Positions 28,195 to 37,594 of a stretch of 64,000 nucleotides of DNA are shown piece by piece. Both the position numbers and the translations under genes were made by a program. Source of the DNA: Candidatus Brocadia sp. (GTDB lineage: Bacteria; Planctomycetota; Brocadiia; Brocadiales; Brocadiaceae); NCBI GenBank assembly GCA_011525665.1, contig WYAU01000075.1, positions 1-64,000 on the forward strand. Direction: 5' to 3'. The notes under the pieces are model-generated. The model searched no databases, was not told the origin of the DNA, and saw nothing but the letters and a program-made list of their open reading frames with translations. Numbering within the stretch: the stretch's first letter is position 1; each line of letters begins with the position of its first letter.

Positions 28195-29724
28195 ATGGCG
28201 AGGTATAAGCTTTTTATGATTCGGAGCATGGGTGTGCTGCAGATTTTTTTCACTGTGTTTTTTTTGCCCATAACCAGTGCATTTGCATATCAGGATACCC
28301 TGGAAAAAATAAGGGGCTCCGGGGTGATAACCTGGGGATTTGACGCAGAGGGAGGGGCTCCGTATGTCTTTCACGATTCCATACATCCTTCCAGACTCAT
28401 CGGTTTTGAGGTGGAGATTGTTGAGGCCATTGCCAGGGAATTGGGGGTAAAGGTGCAGTATTTCCAGAACACATGGGACAGCATCCTGCTTTCCCTCCAG
28501 CGCGGGGATTTTGATATTGCGCTTAATGGCATCGAGATTACCCCGGAGAGAGAACAATCCGTATTGTTTACCCGCCCGTACTATGTATATGCCGAGCAGA
28601 TCGTTGTTCGCGCCTCCGACAATCGTATTAATCGCCGGGAAGACCTTCGGGGCAAAAAGGTTGGCACCTTGTACAACACGGAGGCGAAACGTCTGCTTGA
28701 AGAGATGGGAGACGTTTCCGTTACTATTTACAGCGGACAGGTGGAACCTTTCAGAGATCTTTCTTTAAACCGTGTTGATGCCGTTTTTGTGGATTTGCCC
28801 ATTGCGTCTTACTATGCCATGCCCAACCCGCAGTTGCGTATGGTGGGGGGGCCTGTGGGTGAAGGGTATTATGGTATTGCCCTCAGGAAGGAAGACAGAG
28901 CCCTGGCAGAGGAGTTGAACAAAATCATTGAGCGGCTTTTAAGATCGGGGGAATTACAAAAGATCTATAGCCGCTGGGGGTTATGGAATACCTCGCAGGA
29001 GAAGCTTTTTTTGCATGAGGGGCTTTTATTAAAGTACACGGAAAGCCCTCCCTCCGTTTCTGAAAAGGCGCCCGTGGCGGTAACGAAATTTCTGCCTACC
29101 TTGCTGAAAGGTGCTTTGGTCACCATAGGAATTTCCGTTGTGTCCATGATGCTGGCCATTATTCTGGGACTTGTCCTGGCAGTCATGAGACTGTACGGCA
29201 ATAAATGGTTACAGATGATTTCTGCGGCGTATATCGAGATTTACCGCGGCACGCCACTTCTTATACAGTTATATATCTTATATTACGGTTTGCCGAACAT
29301 CGGTATCGCCATGAGCGCCTTTGCCGCTGCCATTTTTGGGTTAGGCATGAACTATGCCGCTTATGAGGCGGAGATTTACCGGGCAGGTATCCAGGCTATT
29401 CCGGGGGGGCAAACCGAGGCGGCGCGATCACTGGGCATGTCGCGGCGATTAACCCTGAAGCGGGTCATCCTGCCCCAGGCACTGCGTCTTACCATACCAC
29501 CCATGACCAATGATTTTATTGCCTTGTTCAAGGATTCGTCACTGGTCTCTGTTATTGCCATAACGGAACTCACGAAGAGTTATGGCATGTTGGCATCTGC
29601 CTCAATGAATTTTTTCAAACTGGGAATTATTACCGCGCTCCTCTATTTTGGCATGAGTTATCCCCTTTCCCTGTATGCCAGAAAATGGGAAAAAAAGTTA
29701 AGATTGTATGATAGAAATTTATAA
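28195..29724 (+). CDS. Polar amino acid ABC transporter: binding protein fused to permease
   Basis: One chain of 509 residues. A signal peptide (about 1-30) is followed by a type-II periplasmic binding domain (about 35-260; [11 protein letters not shown]). A HisM/GlnP-type permease domain (about 295-509) comes next, with the [11 protein letters not shown] loop and the E-A-A-R-S-L-G-M-S coupling helix. The binding protein is therefore tethered to the membrane. Start at ATG 28195 or ATG 28216. It overlaps the ATPase gene by 17 nt. Substrate is probably glutamine, glutamate, histidine or another polar amino acid. Confidence 0.92.
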   Translation: MARYKLFMIRSMGVLQIFFTVFFLPITSAFAYQDTLEKIRGSGVITWGFDAEGGAPYVFHDSIHPSRLIGFEVEIVEAIARELGVKVQYFQNTWDSILLSLQRGDFDIALNGIEITPEREQSVLFTRPYYVYAEQIVVRASDNRINRREDLRGKKVGTLYNTEAKRLLEEMGDVSVTIYSGQVEPFRDLSLNRVDAVFVDLPIASYYAMPNPQLRMVGGPVGEGYYGIALRKEDRALAEELNKIIERLLRSGELQKIYSRWGLWNTSQEKLFLHEGLLLKYTESPPSVSEKAPVAVTKFLPTLLKGALVTIGISVVSMMLAIILGLVLAVMRLYGNKWLQMISAAYIEIYRGTPLLIQLYILYYGLPNIGIAMSAFAAAIFGLGMNYAAYEAEIYRAGIQAIPGGQTEAARSLGMSRRLTLKRVILPQALRLTIPPMTNDFIALFKDSSLVSVIAITELTKSYGMLASASMNFFKLGIITALLYFGMSYPLSLYARKWEKKLRLYDRNL

Positions 29725-30481
29725 GTTATTCAAGGAATACGATCATAAACCCCTTTTCAAAGGATTGAATGTCTCAATAGAAAGAGGGGCGGTTATTACC
29801 ATTATTGGACCGTCTGGCAGTGGGAAGAGCACTCTTTTGCGATGTATTAACGGATTGGAAACATTTCAAAAAGGGTACATATCTGTTGATGGTCAAAAGC
29901 TCTGTGGTGTTTGCGAACAAGATTACCGTAAGGAGCAAGAAAAGCTCCCGATAAAAAACATCCGCAGGAAGGTGGGAATGGTCTTTCAGCAATTTAATCT
30001 TTTTCCACACATGACAGTGCTTCGCAATATAACCACAGCGCCGGTTTTTGTATTGGGTGTTGATCCGGCTGAGGCTGAGTCAAATGCCCTTGTTTTACTC
30101 AGGAAGGTTCATCTGGAGGAAAATGTCCACAAATATCCCGGACAACTATCAGGCGGAGAACAACAAAGGGTAGCCATTGCCCGCGCCCTGGCAATGAAAC
30201 CTGAAGTGATGCTCTTTGATGAACCGACGTCTTCCCTGGATCCTGAGATGATCGAAGAGGTGCTCCTGGTTATGAAGGACCTGGTGTCGGAAGGGATGAC
30301 GATCGTACTCGCAACACACGAAATGGGATTTGCGCGGGACGTTTCCACCCGGGTGATCTTTCTTGATAAAGGGGAAATTGTGGAAGAGGGCAGTCCGAAA
30401 GAGATGTTTTCCCGCCCTCAAAACGACCGGACAAAGGCGTTCCTCAGTCGTCTTATGGGAAGGGAGCGTGGCTTGTGCTGA
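29708..30481 (+). CDS. glnQ: Polar amino acid ABC transporter ATP-binding protein
   Basis: A 257-residue ABC ATPase. It shows Walker [11 protein letters not shown]-loop Q-Q-F-N-L-F-P-H, signature [10 protein letters not shown], Walker [12 protein letters not shown] and the switch His in A-T-H-E-M. It matches the GlnQ/HisP subfamily. The 17-nt overlap with the fused binding protein/permease indicates translational coupling, so the two genes make a complete importer. Confidence 0.94.
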   Translation: MIEIYKLFKEYDHKPLFKGLNVSIERGAVITIIGPSGSGKSTLLRCINGLETFQKGYISVDGQKLCGVCEQDYRKEQEKLPIKNIRRKVGMVFQQFNLFPHMTVLRNITTAPVFVLGVDPAEAESNALVLLRKVHLEENVHKYPGQLSGGEQQRVAIARALAMKPEVMLFDEPTSSLDPEMIEEVLLVMKDLVSEGMTIVLATHEMGFARDVSTRVIFLDKGEIVEEGSPKEMFSRPQNDRTKAFLSRLMGRERGLC

Positions 30482-30674
30482 TCCGGACGGAATGTATTTA
30501 TATTAATTCCCGGTATAAACCATCCGCTGCGCGATAATCATGCCTCCGGCGAATACTTTGTCCTTATGGGAAATTGTAATTAAAGAAGATCCCTGAAGGC
30601 GATATATCATTAAAAAAGGTAAATATCAGGCGATTATTTCAAATTTGCCGTGCTCAGATAGTGAGCAAATTCTT

Positions 30675-31745
30675 TCACACAATGTGGACAACCCTGTCTC
30701 CTTTCGTAACTTCGCCAATAACCGTACCCGGTTCTTTTGCTTGCCTCAGATCTTTTAAGACAGTTTTCACATCAGATTTGGATACAATCAACACCATACC
30801 GATGCCCATATTAAAAACATGCAACATCTCCTGATCATTAATGTCACCAACATCTTGAATGATTTTAAATATCTTTGGGATATTCCATCTGTTTATTTCC
30901 AGTTTAACAGCACAGCCGTCTGGCAGGATGCGTGGTATATTATCCAGGAGACCACCGCCGGTAATATGAGCCATCCCCTTTACGATCTTTTTTGTTTTAT
31001 GCTTATGTAATAGGTTCGAGATAGGTTTCACATATATCTTCGTCGGCCGTATCAGTTCTTCTCCTAAAGTAGTATGTAATCCATAGTGAGCAAGTTTCTG
31101 GGTTATCTTCATCTTTTCCTTGTCAAAGAAGATCTTTCTCACCAGGGAAAATCCATTGCTATGAATACCGTTTGAACTTAAACCGATAACCACATCTCCG
31201 GGTTTTATCGTTTTACCATGGATAATCCGGTCCTTTTCTACAACGCCCACCACGAAACCTGCAATATCATATTCCCCTGCAGGGTAAAATCCCGGCATCT
31301 CCGGTGTTTCACCGCCAATGAGGGCGCAACCCGCCTGACGGCATCCTTCTGTAATTCCATCTATTACTTCATGCAGGACCTTCGGAACAATCTTGCTGCT
31401 TGCCAGATAATCCAGGAGAAAGAGGGGTTCTGCCCCTAATACTACGATGTCGTTGGCGCACATAGCGACAAGGTCGATTCCAATAGTATCATGCTTGTTC
31501 ATCATAAAGGCGATCTTTAATTTGGTGCCTACACCGTCAGTAGACGAAACAAGCACAGGTTGGCGATATTTCTTCTGTCGGGAGTTTAAAGTAAATAGTC
31601 CCCCGAAGCCATCGGGATTTTCAATCACCCTCGGGCCAAAGGTCGTTTGCATTTTTGAGTAAATGTCCGTGGTGAATTGACCTTTTATGTCAATATCAAC
31701 ACCGGCATTTTTGTAAGAAAGTCCTTTTTTTGTTTTTTTTGTCAT
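30675..31745 (-). CDS. purM: Phosphoribosylformylglycinamidine cyclo-ligase (AIR synthetase)
   Basis: Fifth step of purine synthesis, ATP-dependent closure of the imidazole ring, acting right after PurL. The 356-residue form from ATG 31745 begins M-T-K-K-T-K-K-G-L-S-Y-K-N-A-G-V-D-I-D; an upstream extension to 31814 is not needed. Typical pieces include S-S-T-D-G-V-G-T-K, the C-A-N-D-I loop, G-G-E-T-P-E-M-P-G-F and G-G-G-L-L-D-N-I-P-R. It is not linked to purL, which is nearly 27 kb away. Confidence 0.96.
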   Translation of the reverse strand: MTKKTKKGLSYKNAGVDIDIKGQFTTDIYSKMQTTFGPRVIENPDGFGGLFTLNSRQKKYRQPVLVSSTDGVGTKLKIAFMMNKHDTIGIDLVAMCANDIVVLGAEPLFLLDYLASSKIVPKVLHEVIDGITEGCRQAGCALIGGETPEMPGFYPAGEYDIAGFVVGVVEKDRIIHGKTIKPGDVVIGLSSNGIHSNGFSLVRKIFFDKEKMKITQKLAHYGLHTTLGEELIRPTKIYVKPISNLLHKHKTKKIVKGMAHITGGGLLDNIPRILPDGCAVKLEINRWNIPKIFKIIQDVGDINDQEMLHVFNMGIGMVLIVSKSDVKTVLKDLRQAKEPGTVIGEVTKGDRVVHIV

Positions 31746-31908
31746 AAGGTATCCACTGGAAAGCAAGGGCGAACGGTAATTCACCCTTATAACAATTACG
31801 TTAAACACGGACAAACTTCGCTTGTCCCTGCCAACCCAAAACCCGCTTATTAAAAATGAAAATTTCTATACTATTAAATGAATATTTTTTTCTCTGTGTC
31901 TTTGCGGT

Positions 31909-32919
31909 TCATTTTTCCTTCCATGAAGGCCTTATTGATCCCACCCTGCCTTTACAAAAACCCAGATACATACCATACACATAGGCAAATTCACGAACAA
32001 GGGGCAAGAGAGTGAGCGCTGATAACGTTTTTAACGATGCGCTGTCTCCGGTTCTTGCGATAACGATCGCACCTAATGGAAGGTATAAGAGTGTCAACGA
32101 ACTTAATAAAAGTAAGGAGATTAAGCCAGGCACGGAGTACACGCGCGTTCCATACGGTATTGTTGCCAGAAATGTCAAAAGGCTTGAAAAAAGCGCAATA
32201 AATGTCAAGGGACGTATCCATAATTTTACATTGAATGACATTCGTTCACGAAATTTCAGTCCCATGGCATATCCCCAGTAAAACTTTCTCTTCCAAATGC
32301 CTGACCATGTGTCAGGATAGTGGGTACTCACTATATTGTTGGGATCATAAACAACCTTTCCTATCCTGCTTAATTTCCATCCCAACTCGGAATCTTCACT
32401 CCACCATGAATGTTCATTAAAACCTCCCAAATCCAATAGTGCGTCCCTGCGAATGGCGGAATTAACACCGGACAGCTTATTGGGAACAAGTGACTTCCTG
32501 AATACCCCATTCAATATTTGATCCAGAATACTCGTTGCATTTGCCAGGGGTTTATCCTTGTTTTGGGCCTGATAAGCTCCGCCTGCTGCGACCACCCCCG
32601 GTCTTTCGAAATGTGGTTTGAATCTATGTAACCAATCAGCGGGTACAACCGTATCGGCATCCGTTGTGATAATAACATCACCGGTAGCCATGTGTAATCC
32701 GGAATTTAACGCCGCTGCCCTTCCGCCATTCTTTTCCCGTCTGACCAGAATCACACCTTTATCCAGAAATCTCTCGATGTTCTGTATTGTATGATCGGCC
32801 GAGGCATCGTCAATAACAATAATCTCCTTGTCGGTATAATGAAGTGAAACGAGGGAATTTAAGCAGGATGAGATAGATTGTTCCTCATTGTACGCCGGGA
32901 CGAGAATGGAAAATTTCAT
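31909..32919 (-). CDS. Family 2 glycosyltransferase, membrane-anchored
   Basis: A GT2 enzyme of 336 residues that transfers sugar from a nucleotide sugar. The N-terminal GT-A fold has V-P-A-Y-N-E-E, the D-D-A-S-A-D-H region, the metal site T-D-A-D-T-V and the acceptor-side motif W-S-E-D-S-E-L-G-W-K. Two or three hydrophobic helices (about 250-320) anchor the C-terminus. Start at ATG 32919 is preferred, with AAGGGG upstream; the longer frame runs into a palindromic repeat. It is next to a radical SAM gene, so a role in surface glycan or lipid modification is plausible. Confidence 0.87.
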   Translation of the reverse strand: MKFSILVPAYNEEQSISSCLNSLVSLHYTDKEIIVIDDASADHTIQNIERFLDKGVILVRREKNGGRAAALNSGLHMATGDVIITTDADTVVPADWLHRFKPHFERPGVVAAGGAYQAQNKDKPLANATSILDQILNGVFRKSLVPNKLSGVNSAIRRDALLDLGGFNEHSWWSEDSELGWKLSRIGKVVYDPNNIVSTHYPDTWSGIWKRKFYWGYAMGLKFRERMSFNVKLWIRPLTFIALFSSLLTFLATIPYGTRVYSVPGLISLLLLSSLTLLYLPLGAIVIARTGDSASLKTLSALTLLPLVREFAYVYGMYLGFCKGRVGSIRPSWKEK

Positions 32920-32929
32920 CAGAAATTTC

Positions 32930-33030
32930 CCCTTACCCAGGCCTTCTCCCACAAGAGGAGAAAGGATTTTTCTCTTCTGTCATTAAGGTTGCACAGGGAG
33001 TTCAATATTCCCCTCCCTTGAAGGGAGGGG
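32930..33030. repeat. Two palindromic repeat elements between glycosyltransferase and radical SAM genes
   Basis: An imperfect inverted repeat (GGCCTTCTCC-CACAA-GAGGAGAAAGG) spans about 32939-32964. A perfect one, CCCCTCCCTT/AAGGGAGGGG, spans 33010-33030. Both resemble dispersed intergenic palindromes seen in many bacteria; the second is related to 21518-21560. Confidence 0.65.
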
Positions 33031-33092
33031 TGTAGAGAAAGGTGAAAAATATTTATACCCTTTTGTGATTTGTTGTACATAAAATCATATCT

Positions 33093-34514
33093 CTAAAAGA
33101 GCTTCCGAAACATGGCCTTTAAGGAATCCAGGGAACCCAATCTGCGTATGTTTTTCAGGATAAAACGGGGTGTTAAAAAAAACTCAAAGTTGGCACGGCG
33201 TACGGCGTTTTCCAATTCAGCCTTGCCAAGGTGAGGATAGGCAATGTTGGCCTCTTTTGCCACATTGACGGGTTTATAATCTCCATAAACAAAGAGTTTG
33301 TTTTCTTTGGCAATTTTATAAAATTCCGTGCCGGGGAAAGGGTTGGCAATGTTATACATGACCTGATCTACCTTCAGCCGTTTGACCTCTTCCATGTTCT
33401 TCTTAATAGTTGCCGCTGTCTCCTGTGGCGATGCACCAAGCATAATATTGATCTTTGCATTAATACCATATTTCTTAACCAATTTTATAGCTTCTTCATT
33501 TTTCCTGACGTCAATGTCTTTCCTGACATAATCCAGTATCTCCTGATTAAATGATTCGACACCGAGATCGATAAACTTGCAGTGTGCCGCCGCCATCGCC
33601 TTTACAATAGGTTCGTTCAGATGGTCTGATCTCGCTGAGCAACCCCACACGATACCCAGGTCTTTAATACCCTCACAAATTTTAATCGTCCGTTCTTCAC
33701 CCCACACAAACTGGTCGTCCTGTACGTTCACGGCCTTGTAACCCAGGGATTTAAGCAATTTGAATTCCTCAATTACATTTTCCGGAGACCTCTTTTTTAC
33801 TGCGGGTTTCTTGCCAACATGGTGTTTGTATTCAAGTTCCCGCGAAAAACTCAAAGAAGATGGAACACAATAGATACACCGGTACGAGCAACCCCTTGAT
33901 GTACAAACAGCGGTAAAGGGTCTTTTCCCTAACTTGGGGTTGTAATAGACATCCCTTTCTTCCAGGAGATGTCTGGCGGGGAAGGGGAGTGCGTCCAGGT
34001 CTTCTATCGGTTCTCGATTGGCATTATGGATGATTTCGTTGTTGGTTCTAAAAGATACGCTTTTTATGCTTTCGATAGATGATTTGGCTTCCAGCGCCTT
34101 TACCAGATCAAGCATCGTGTATTCAGGTTCACCCCTGACGACATAGGTATTATCATCCACCACAAACTCTGCGGGTCTATCGGATGGAGCTGGTCCAAAA
34201 AAGATAATAGGCACGTCTCCCCGGATCTCCCGGATGTCTCTGAGCGCCTGGAAATCCGCGTTTTGGGAGAGATTGACGGAATAGAAGCTGTATACATCGC
34301 TCAGGTCTTCTTTCAGAAATGCCAGAAAATGTCCCCCATCCCACTTCTTAATCGTTGTTTCGATGTATTTGACATCAAAACCTTCTTTCTCCAGGACGGC
34401 GGCAGCGTTCAGGAGAAAGACGTTTGGGACATAATAGAGCAGATAGGCGCAACCGGCAACCCGCTCGGGGATTTTTCCATCAATAGGGGGTGGTACGAGA
34501 AAGGTAATTTTCAT
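33093..34514 (-). CDS. B12-binding-domain radical SAM protein
   Basis: A 473-residue class B-like radical SAM protein. An N-terminal cobalamin-binding-like Rossmann domain (about 1-150) precedes a TIM-barrel domain with the 4Fe-4S motif C-S-Y-R-C-I-Y-C (about 205-212). Family members perform methylations and ring or lipid chemistry, as in HpnP, HpnJ or BchE relatives. The substrate is not predictable. It precedes a glycosyltransferase on the same strand and follows a nucleotidyltransferase pair with only one nt between stop and start, so it may be transcribed with both. It is less similar to the two other radical SAM proteins in the window than those two are to each other. Confidence 0.88.
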   Translation of the reverse strand: MKITFLVPPPIDGKIPERVAGCAYLLYYVPNVFLLNAAAVLEKEGFDVKYIETTIKKWDGGHFLAFLKEDLSDVYSFYSVNLSQNADFQALRDIREIRGDVPIIFFGPAPSDRPAEFVVDDNTYVVRGEPEYTMLDLVKALEAKSSIESIKSVSFRTNNEIIHNANREPIEDLDALPFPARHLLEERDVYYNPKLGKRPFTAVCTSRGCSYRCIYCVPSSLSFSRELEYKHHVGKKPAVKKRSPENVIEEFKLLKSLGYKAVNVQDDQFVWGEERTIKICEGIKDLGIVWGCSARSDHLNEPIVKAMAAAHCKFIDLGVESFNQEILDYVRKDIDVRKNEEAIKLVKKYGINAKINIMLGASPQETAATIKKNMEEVKRLKVDQVMYNIANPFPGTEFYKIAKENKLFVYGDYKPVNVAKEANIAYPHLGKAELENAVRRANFEFFLTPRFILKNIRRLGSLDSLKAMFRKLF

Positions 34515-34515
34515 A

Positions 34516-34980
34516 TCAGTTATTTTTTTTCTTCCTGATTTTCTTCAATCTTTTAACGTCTATCAAGTCTTGGTCTCTTCCTGTTGCTATTTTATTTTTT
34601 ATTAATTGTTTCTTCCCAATAAAATATACAGGTATATGAGAACTTCCAAAAATACCCCGCGTTTTGTTCTTCCAGATTTCTTTCCAGCCTACTCCTGTAA
34701 TAGAGGTTAGTATGTCTATTCTGTTCGGTTCATAGCCAAGCTGAAATACCAATCCGGGGGTACAAAAATCATCGACTTTCACATCTAAGGCGCCAAACCC
34801 AAACTCTTTCAATACGGCAACGATTTTCCCGGCGTTTTCCTTTGAAATATCTATTAAAACATCCAAATCTCCCGTTGCCCTCGGCCGTGAATGTGCAGCC
34901 ACGGCATGGGCGCCGACTACCACATACTTAACTTTGTGACAGCTTAACAATTTTAAGAACTCTCTGTAATCGCTGCTCAT
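34516..34980 (-). CDS. DUF6036-type nucleotidyltransferase
   Basis: A 154-residue minimal nucleotidyltransferase-fold protein. The core V-V-V-G-A-H-A-V-A-A-H-S-R-P-R-A-T-G-D-L-D-V carries the G-x-(10-13)-D-x-D type motif, with D-L-D as the metal-binding pair. The C-terminus is strongly basic (K-R-L-K-K-I-R-K-K-K). AAGGA lies upstream of the ATG. It overlaps the preceding 72-residue gene by 53 nt. Such pairs recur in genomes and look like toxin-antitoxin or nucleotidyl-transfer modules; that is inference. Confidence 0.78.
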   Translation of the reverse strand: MSSDYREFLKLLSCHKVKYVVVGAHAVAAHSRPRATGDLDVLIDISKENAGKIVAVLKEFGFGALDVKVDDFCTPGLVFQLGYEPNRIDILTSITGVGWKEIWKNKTRGIFGSSHIPVYFIGKKQLIKNKIATGRDQDLIDVKRLKKIRKKKNN

Positions 34981-35146
34981 GCAAGTTCGTTCCTTGTACT
35001 TCGTAGAAATTTTTCATGATTTGCTCCATAGCGTCTATTTTCTGCTTTATGGATTTGGATGCCCAATATCTCAAGGCATCCTCCTCCTGCTTTTTATCAT
35101 CCGTTAATCTGTAGGTTTTGAAATTTGTCAATTTATTTTTGATCAT
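34928..35146 (-). CDS. Small antitoxin-like partner of the nucleotidyltransferase
   Basis: A 72-residue charged, mostly helical protein with the recurring core Y-W-A-S-K-S-I-K-Q-K-I-D-A-M-E followed by a C-terminal R-L-Q-R-V-L-K-I-V. Proteins with the same Y-W-x-x-K-x-x-x-x-K/R-L/I-x-A pattern commonly sit just upstream of DUF6036 nucleotidyltransferases. Its 3' end overlaps the downstream gene by 53 nt, implying coupled translation. Functional assignment as an antitoxin is inference. Confidence 0.68.
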   Translation of the reverse strand: MIKNKLTNFKTYRLTDDKKQEEDALRYWASKSIKQKIDAMEQIMKNFYEVQGTNLHEQRLQRVLKIVKLSQS

Positions 35147-35499
35147 TTTTAGTGAAGCATGAATTCTATAATAATTTTATTCTCGGTATTTGCTGACGAC
35201 CATAACCAATCTTTGGGATGCTCTACATGCAATTTTAAGACCCTTTTATGCTTTTAACGTGGTTTAGGGAGCCAGAAAGTATTTCGAAACGATTGCACGC
35301 TTTTTGTTGGGTGCACCTTGCTTCACCCAACCTTTACCCGAGAAGCTCATTTAAAATATTAATCTGTCGATAGATAAGGATTTGATTTGAAAAATATATC
35401 ACGACTGTCTCATATTTACAAGGTAAAAGAACTGCAAACCGTACGGCTGGGCGCACTTCGTACAAAAATGCGAAAGTTCTAAGGCTAGAAACAAAATTT
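35147..35499. other. Intergenic spacer with one hairpin repeat
   Basis: About 350 bp. The only structure I find is GTTGGGTG (35306-35313) paired with CACCCAAC (35324-35331), a common dispersed hairpin. No gene or RNA motif is seen otherwise. Confidence 0.55.
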
Positions 35500-36216
35500 T
35501 TACAACCCTTGCGTCTTCACAAGCAGATCGACGACGAGCCTAAATTCATCACTGGTGAACCAATCTTTTTGAAATTTTTCTCTGACCCGTACACGCATAT
35601 CCGCAACACAATCTTCCCAATCCCGCCGGGATTTTCGCTCTAAAAGTATCCTCCCTGCTTCATGGCATACAAGGCATTTTTCTACCAGGATCTGAGCAGC
35701 TACATCGTCTCGCATCATCTTTCCCCTTTCGGCAAGATACTCTGTAAGGGTCGGAATGTCTTCATCCAGGAATAATTCAGGTGCATTTTCACGCATCCGC
35801 AAGACCGTTTCCTCCCATTCTCCCTTTGTCTTGTTCTGCTTCAGTATCCTGTTTATGTTATGACACCTTGTACATCGGTCAACAAAAAGTATATGTATGT
35901 CTGTATATTTCTTCGGTTGAGACGTTACGACTATCGTGTTCCTTCTTCCATGGACGATTTCATCAATGATCTGTGCGCCCTCTTCCCTTGTAATCCATGC
36001 GGGGCTTTTTCCCATCATTCGGGTGACACACATCCGCCATTCATTTTCCGTTTTAGGCTCCGCAAATACCCGCTCAAGAGTATGGCATTTTGAACATTTT
36101 TCTTCATAGAGAAATTGGGGTGCTTGGTATTGAAATTTTTCGTGATTTTCCTGTGCTTGGCTATGGCTTAAGGAAATTAGCAAACATACTATTGGTAACG
36201 ATATAAAATCCTTCAT
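35500..36216 (-). CDS. Exported triheme c-type cytochrome built from three repeats
   Basis: A 238-residue protein with a signal peptide (about 1-22) and three C-x-x-C-H heme sites: C41-H45, C115-H119 and C181-H185. Each module also has Trp at H+15 (W60, W134, W200) and Met at H+22 (M67, M141, M207), so Met is the likely distal ligand and the protein arose by triplication of a ~70-residue unit. It would carry electrons in the periplasm or, in an anammox cell, the anammoxosome. No redox partner gene is adjacent, so its electron donor and acceptor are unknown. Confidence 0.88.
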   Translation of the reverse strand: MKDFISLPIVCLLISLSHSQAQENHEKFQYQAPQFLYEEKCSKCHTLERVFAEPKTENEWRMCVTRMMGKSPAWITREEGAQIIDEIVHGRRNTIVVTSQPKKYTDIHILFVDRCTRCHNINRILKQNKTKGEWEETVLRMRENAPELFLDEDIPTLTEYLAERGKMMRDDVAAQILVEKCLVCHEAGRILLERKSRRDWEDCVADMRVRVREKFQKDWFTSDEFRLVVDLLVKTQGL

Positions 36217-36437
36217 TCTTTTTTATCGTTCTTTGCGCCTTTGTGTGATTAATTCTCTTGTTTGTAAAAAATATCTTTGTTTACAATGTCAAAATGTTAT
36301 TTGCAGGGTAATCATCATGTAAAGCCGGTTTTACAGTAATCGCTCTTAATAAAGTAAATATAAACCTTTCAGAGAATATTCGCAAGGTAAAACCGGATTT
36401 GTTGCTGAATGGAAAAAAATATTTTTATAGTTTTTTA

Positions 36438-36466
36438 TTGACCCTATGAAAATATATTTTTATAAA
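36438..36466 (+). promoter_or_regulatory. Sigma70-like promoter
   Basis: TTGACC (36438-36443) and TATAAA (36461-36466) are 17 bp apart, upstream of the lipoprotein gene. Transcription would begin near 36473 and leave a leader of about 130 nt. The rest of the 36217-36601 spacer shows no other feature. Confidence 0.6.
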
Positions 36467-36601
36467 GGGGTATGTATGTTTTGCTTAATTACGTATGGAC
36501 CATGATGTTGCCGCATGGAAAATAAGCGGAATGAGAAAACCTGGTGTGACGGTACTCGTAAAATTGGGAGAAATAAAGAAGGGTGCTTTTACGGAGGGTT
36601 T

Positions 36602-37195
36602 ATGAATAGGCTAATGGTGTTTTTGACCCTGGTGGTATGTATTTTGTGTCTTGGATGTAAGACGATTTCCACAAGCGTGACAAATGTAGACATAGATGTT
36701 CCTTCCCGCGATGTAAAGACTCTGGCCGTGATGCGCTTTGACGACAAACTTCTCCAGGAAAAGACAGTGAAGGGTTTTTTCATAAAGACGATGAGTAATC
36801 CGGATGCGGGGGAGATGCTTGCGGATATAATGATCAGTGAGTTGTCAAGATGGGGAAAATATGAAATTTTTTCTCGTTCTGAGATCAAGGATAAGATATG
36901 GGCTGTTGGCGCCAAGGAGCAAGAACTGGTCAGACGCAGGGATTACAGGACACTGGGAAAGATGTTAAAGGTGGACGCTGTGGTCATGGGGAAGATACAT
37001 GCATTTGACTTGTCTAGAATGCCAGTCTATGAGCGGGGTAATGTGTCTTTTACGGCCGAATGTATCGATACAAAAAATGGCAAGATTCTATGGAGCTTAG
37101 AAGCGAGCGAAACCGCTCCTTATAAGGATGAGATTGAAATAGCCGGCAAAGTCATCAGGGATGCGGTCGAAAGACTTAAAAAGGAGGCGGAATAA
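36602..37195 (+). CDS. Putative lipoprotein, CsgG/GNA1162-like
   Basis: A 197-residue protein from ATG 36602, preceded by GGAGG. The signal ends at L-C-L-G-C, giving a lipidated Cys17. The mature part (K-T-L-A-V-M-R-F-D-D ... A-D-I-M-I-S-E-L-S-R-W-G-K-Y-E-I-F-S-R-S-E ... L-K-V-D-A-V-V-M-G-K-I) follows the pattern of CsgG/FlgP/GNA1162-type periplasmic domains used in outer-membrane assembly or secretion. The exact family is not certain and no secretion genes are nearby. Confidence 0.72.
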   Translation: MNRLMVFLTLVVCILCLGCKTISTSVTNVDIDVPSRDVKTLAVMRFDDKLLQEKTVKGFFIKTMSNPDAGEMLADIMISELSRWGKYEIFSRSEIKDKIWAVGAKEQELVRRRDYRTLGKMLKVDAVVMGKIHAFDLSRMPVYERGNVSFTAECIDTKNGKILWSLEASETAPYKDEIEIAGKVIRDAVERLKKEAE

Positions 37196-37198
37196 AGG

Positions 37199-37222
37199 AG
37201 AGACGTAGTACACTACGTCTCT
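37199..37222. terminator. Hairpin between convergent genes
   Basis: A perfect 10-bp stem AGAGACGTAG/CTACGTCTCT around TACA begins 4 nt after the lipoprotein stop codon. A second small stem with a T7 run follows at about 37227-37252. It is either a terminator or a dispersed repeat. Confidence 0.5.
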
Positions 37223-37240
37223 ACAGATAACGATAAATTG

Positions 37241-37402
37241 TTATTTTTTTGCGCATTTACAAACCACACCCTCTTTGATCTCTGTATGGCAGTTTCCACA
37301 TCGATAACAATAGTTTTCCTCGTCCCAGTAAGTTTTCAGCGTATGACTTTCATCAAAGAATACACCTTTGGGGTTCTTGCCCCAATGTCCGACTCTTTTC
37401 AT
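37241..37402 (-). CDS. Small cysteine-rich (zinc-ribbon-like) protein
   Basis: A 53-residue protein starting at ATG 37402, fixed by AGGAGG six nt upstream. The C-terminal half carries C-Y-R-C-G-N-C-H and V-C-K-C, five cysteines and a histidine, most likely a zinc or Fe-S site. C-G-N-C-H formally matches a heme c motif, but there is no signal peptide, so heme is unlikely. No function is known to me. Confidence 0.65.
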   Translation of the reverse strand: MKRVGHWGKNPKGVFFDESHTLKTYWDEENYCYRCGNCHTEIKEGVVCKCAKK

Positions 37403-37594
37403 TGCAATCCTCCTTTTTAACGATGTATTTTGCTTCGTGGTGCCAATACCTCTTGAAACCTCATATCCGGCCATCGAAATACAGTGTAGAGGCTACAAAA
37501 CACTGATGCGGGCGCATAAAAAACAATAGCACCGATGCCGCCTATTGTGGAAAGTTCTTGGTTTACTTTTGCTTTAGGCAACAGGTATTTCCTG

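Noticed and set aside
28117-28557. Minus-strand frame opposite the ABC transporter gene
   Set aside because: Antisense shadow of a well-supported signal peptide and binding-protein domain.
37241-37402. Heme c-binding mini-cytochrome (C-G-N-C-H)
   Set aside because: No signal peptide, and extra cysteines in a C-x2-C-x2-C plus C-x-C pattern fit zinc or Fe-S better.
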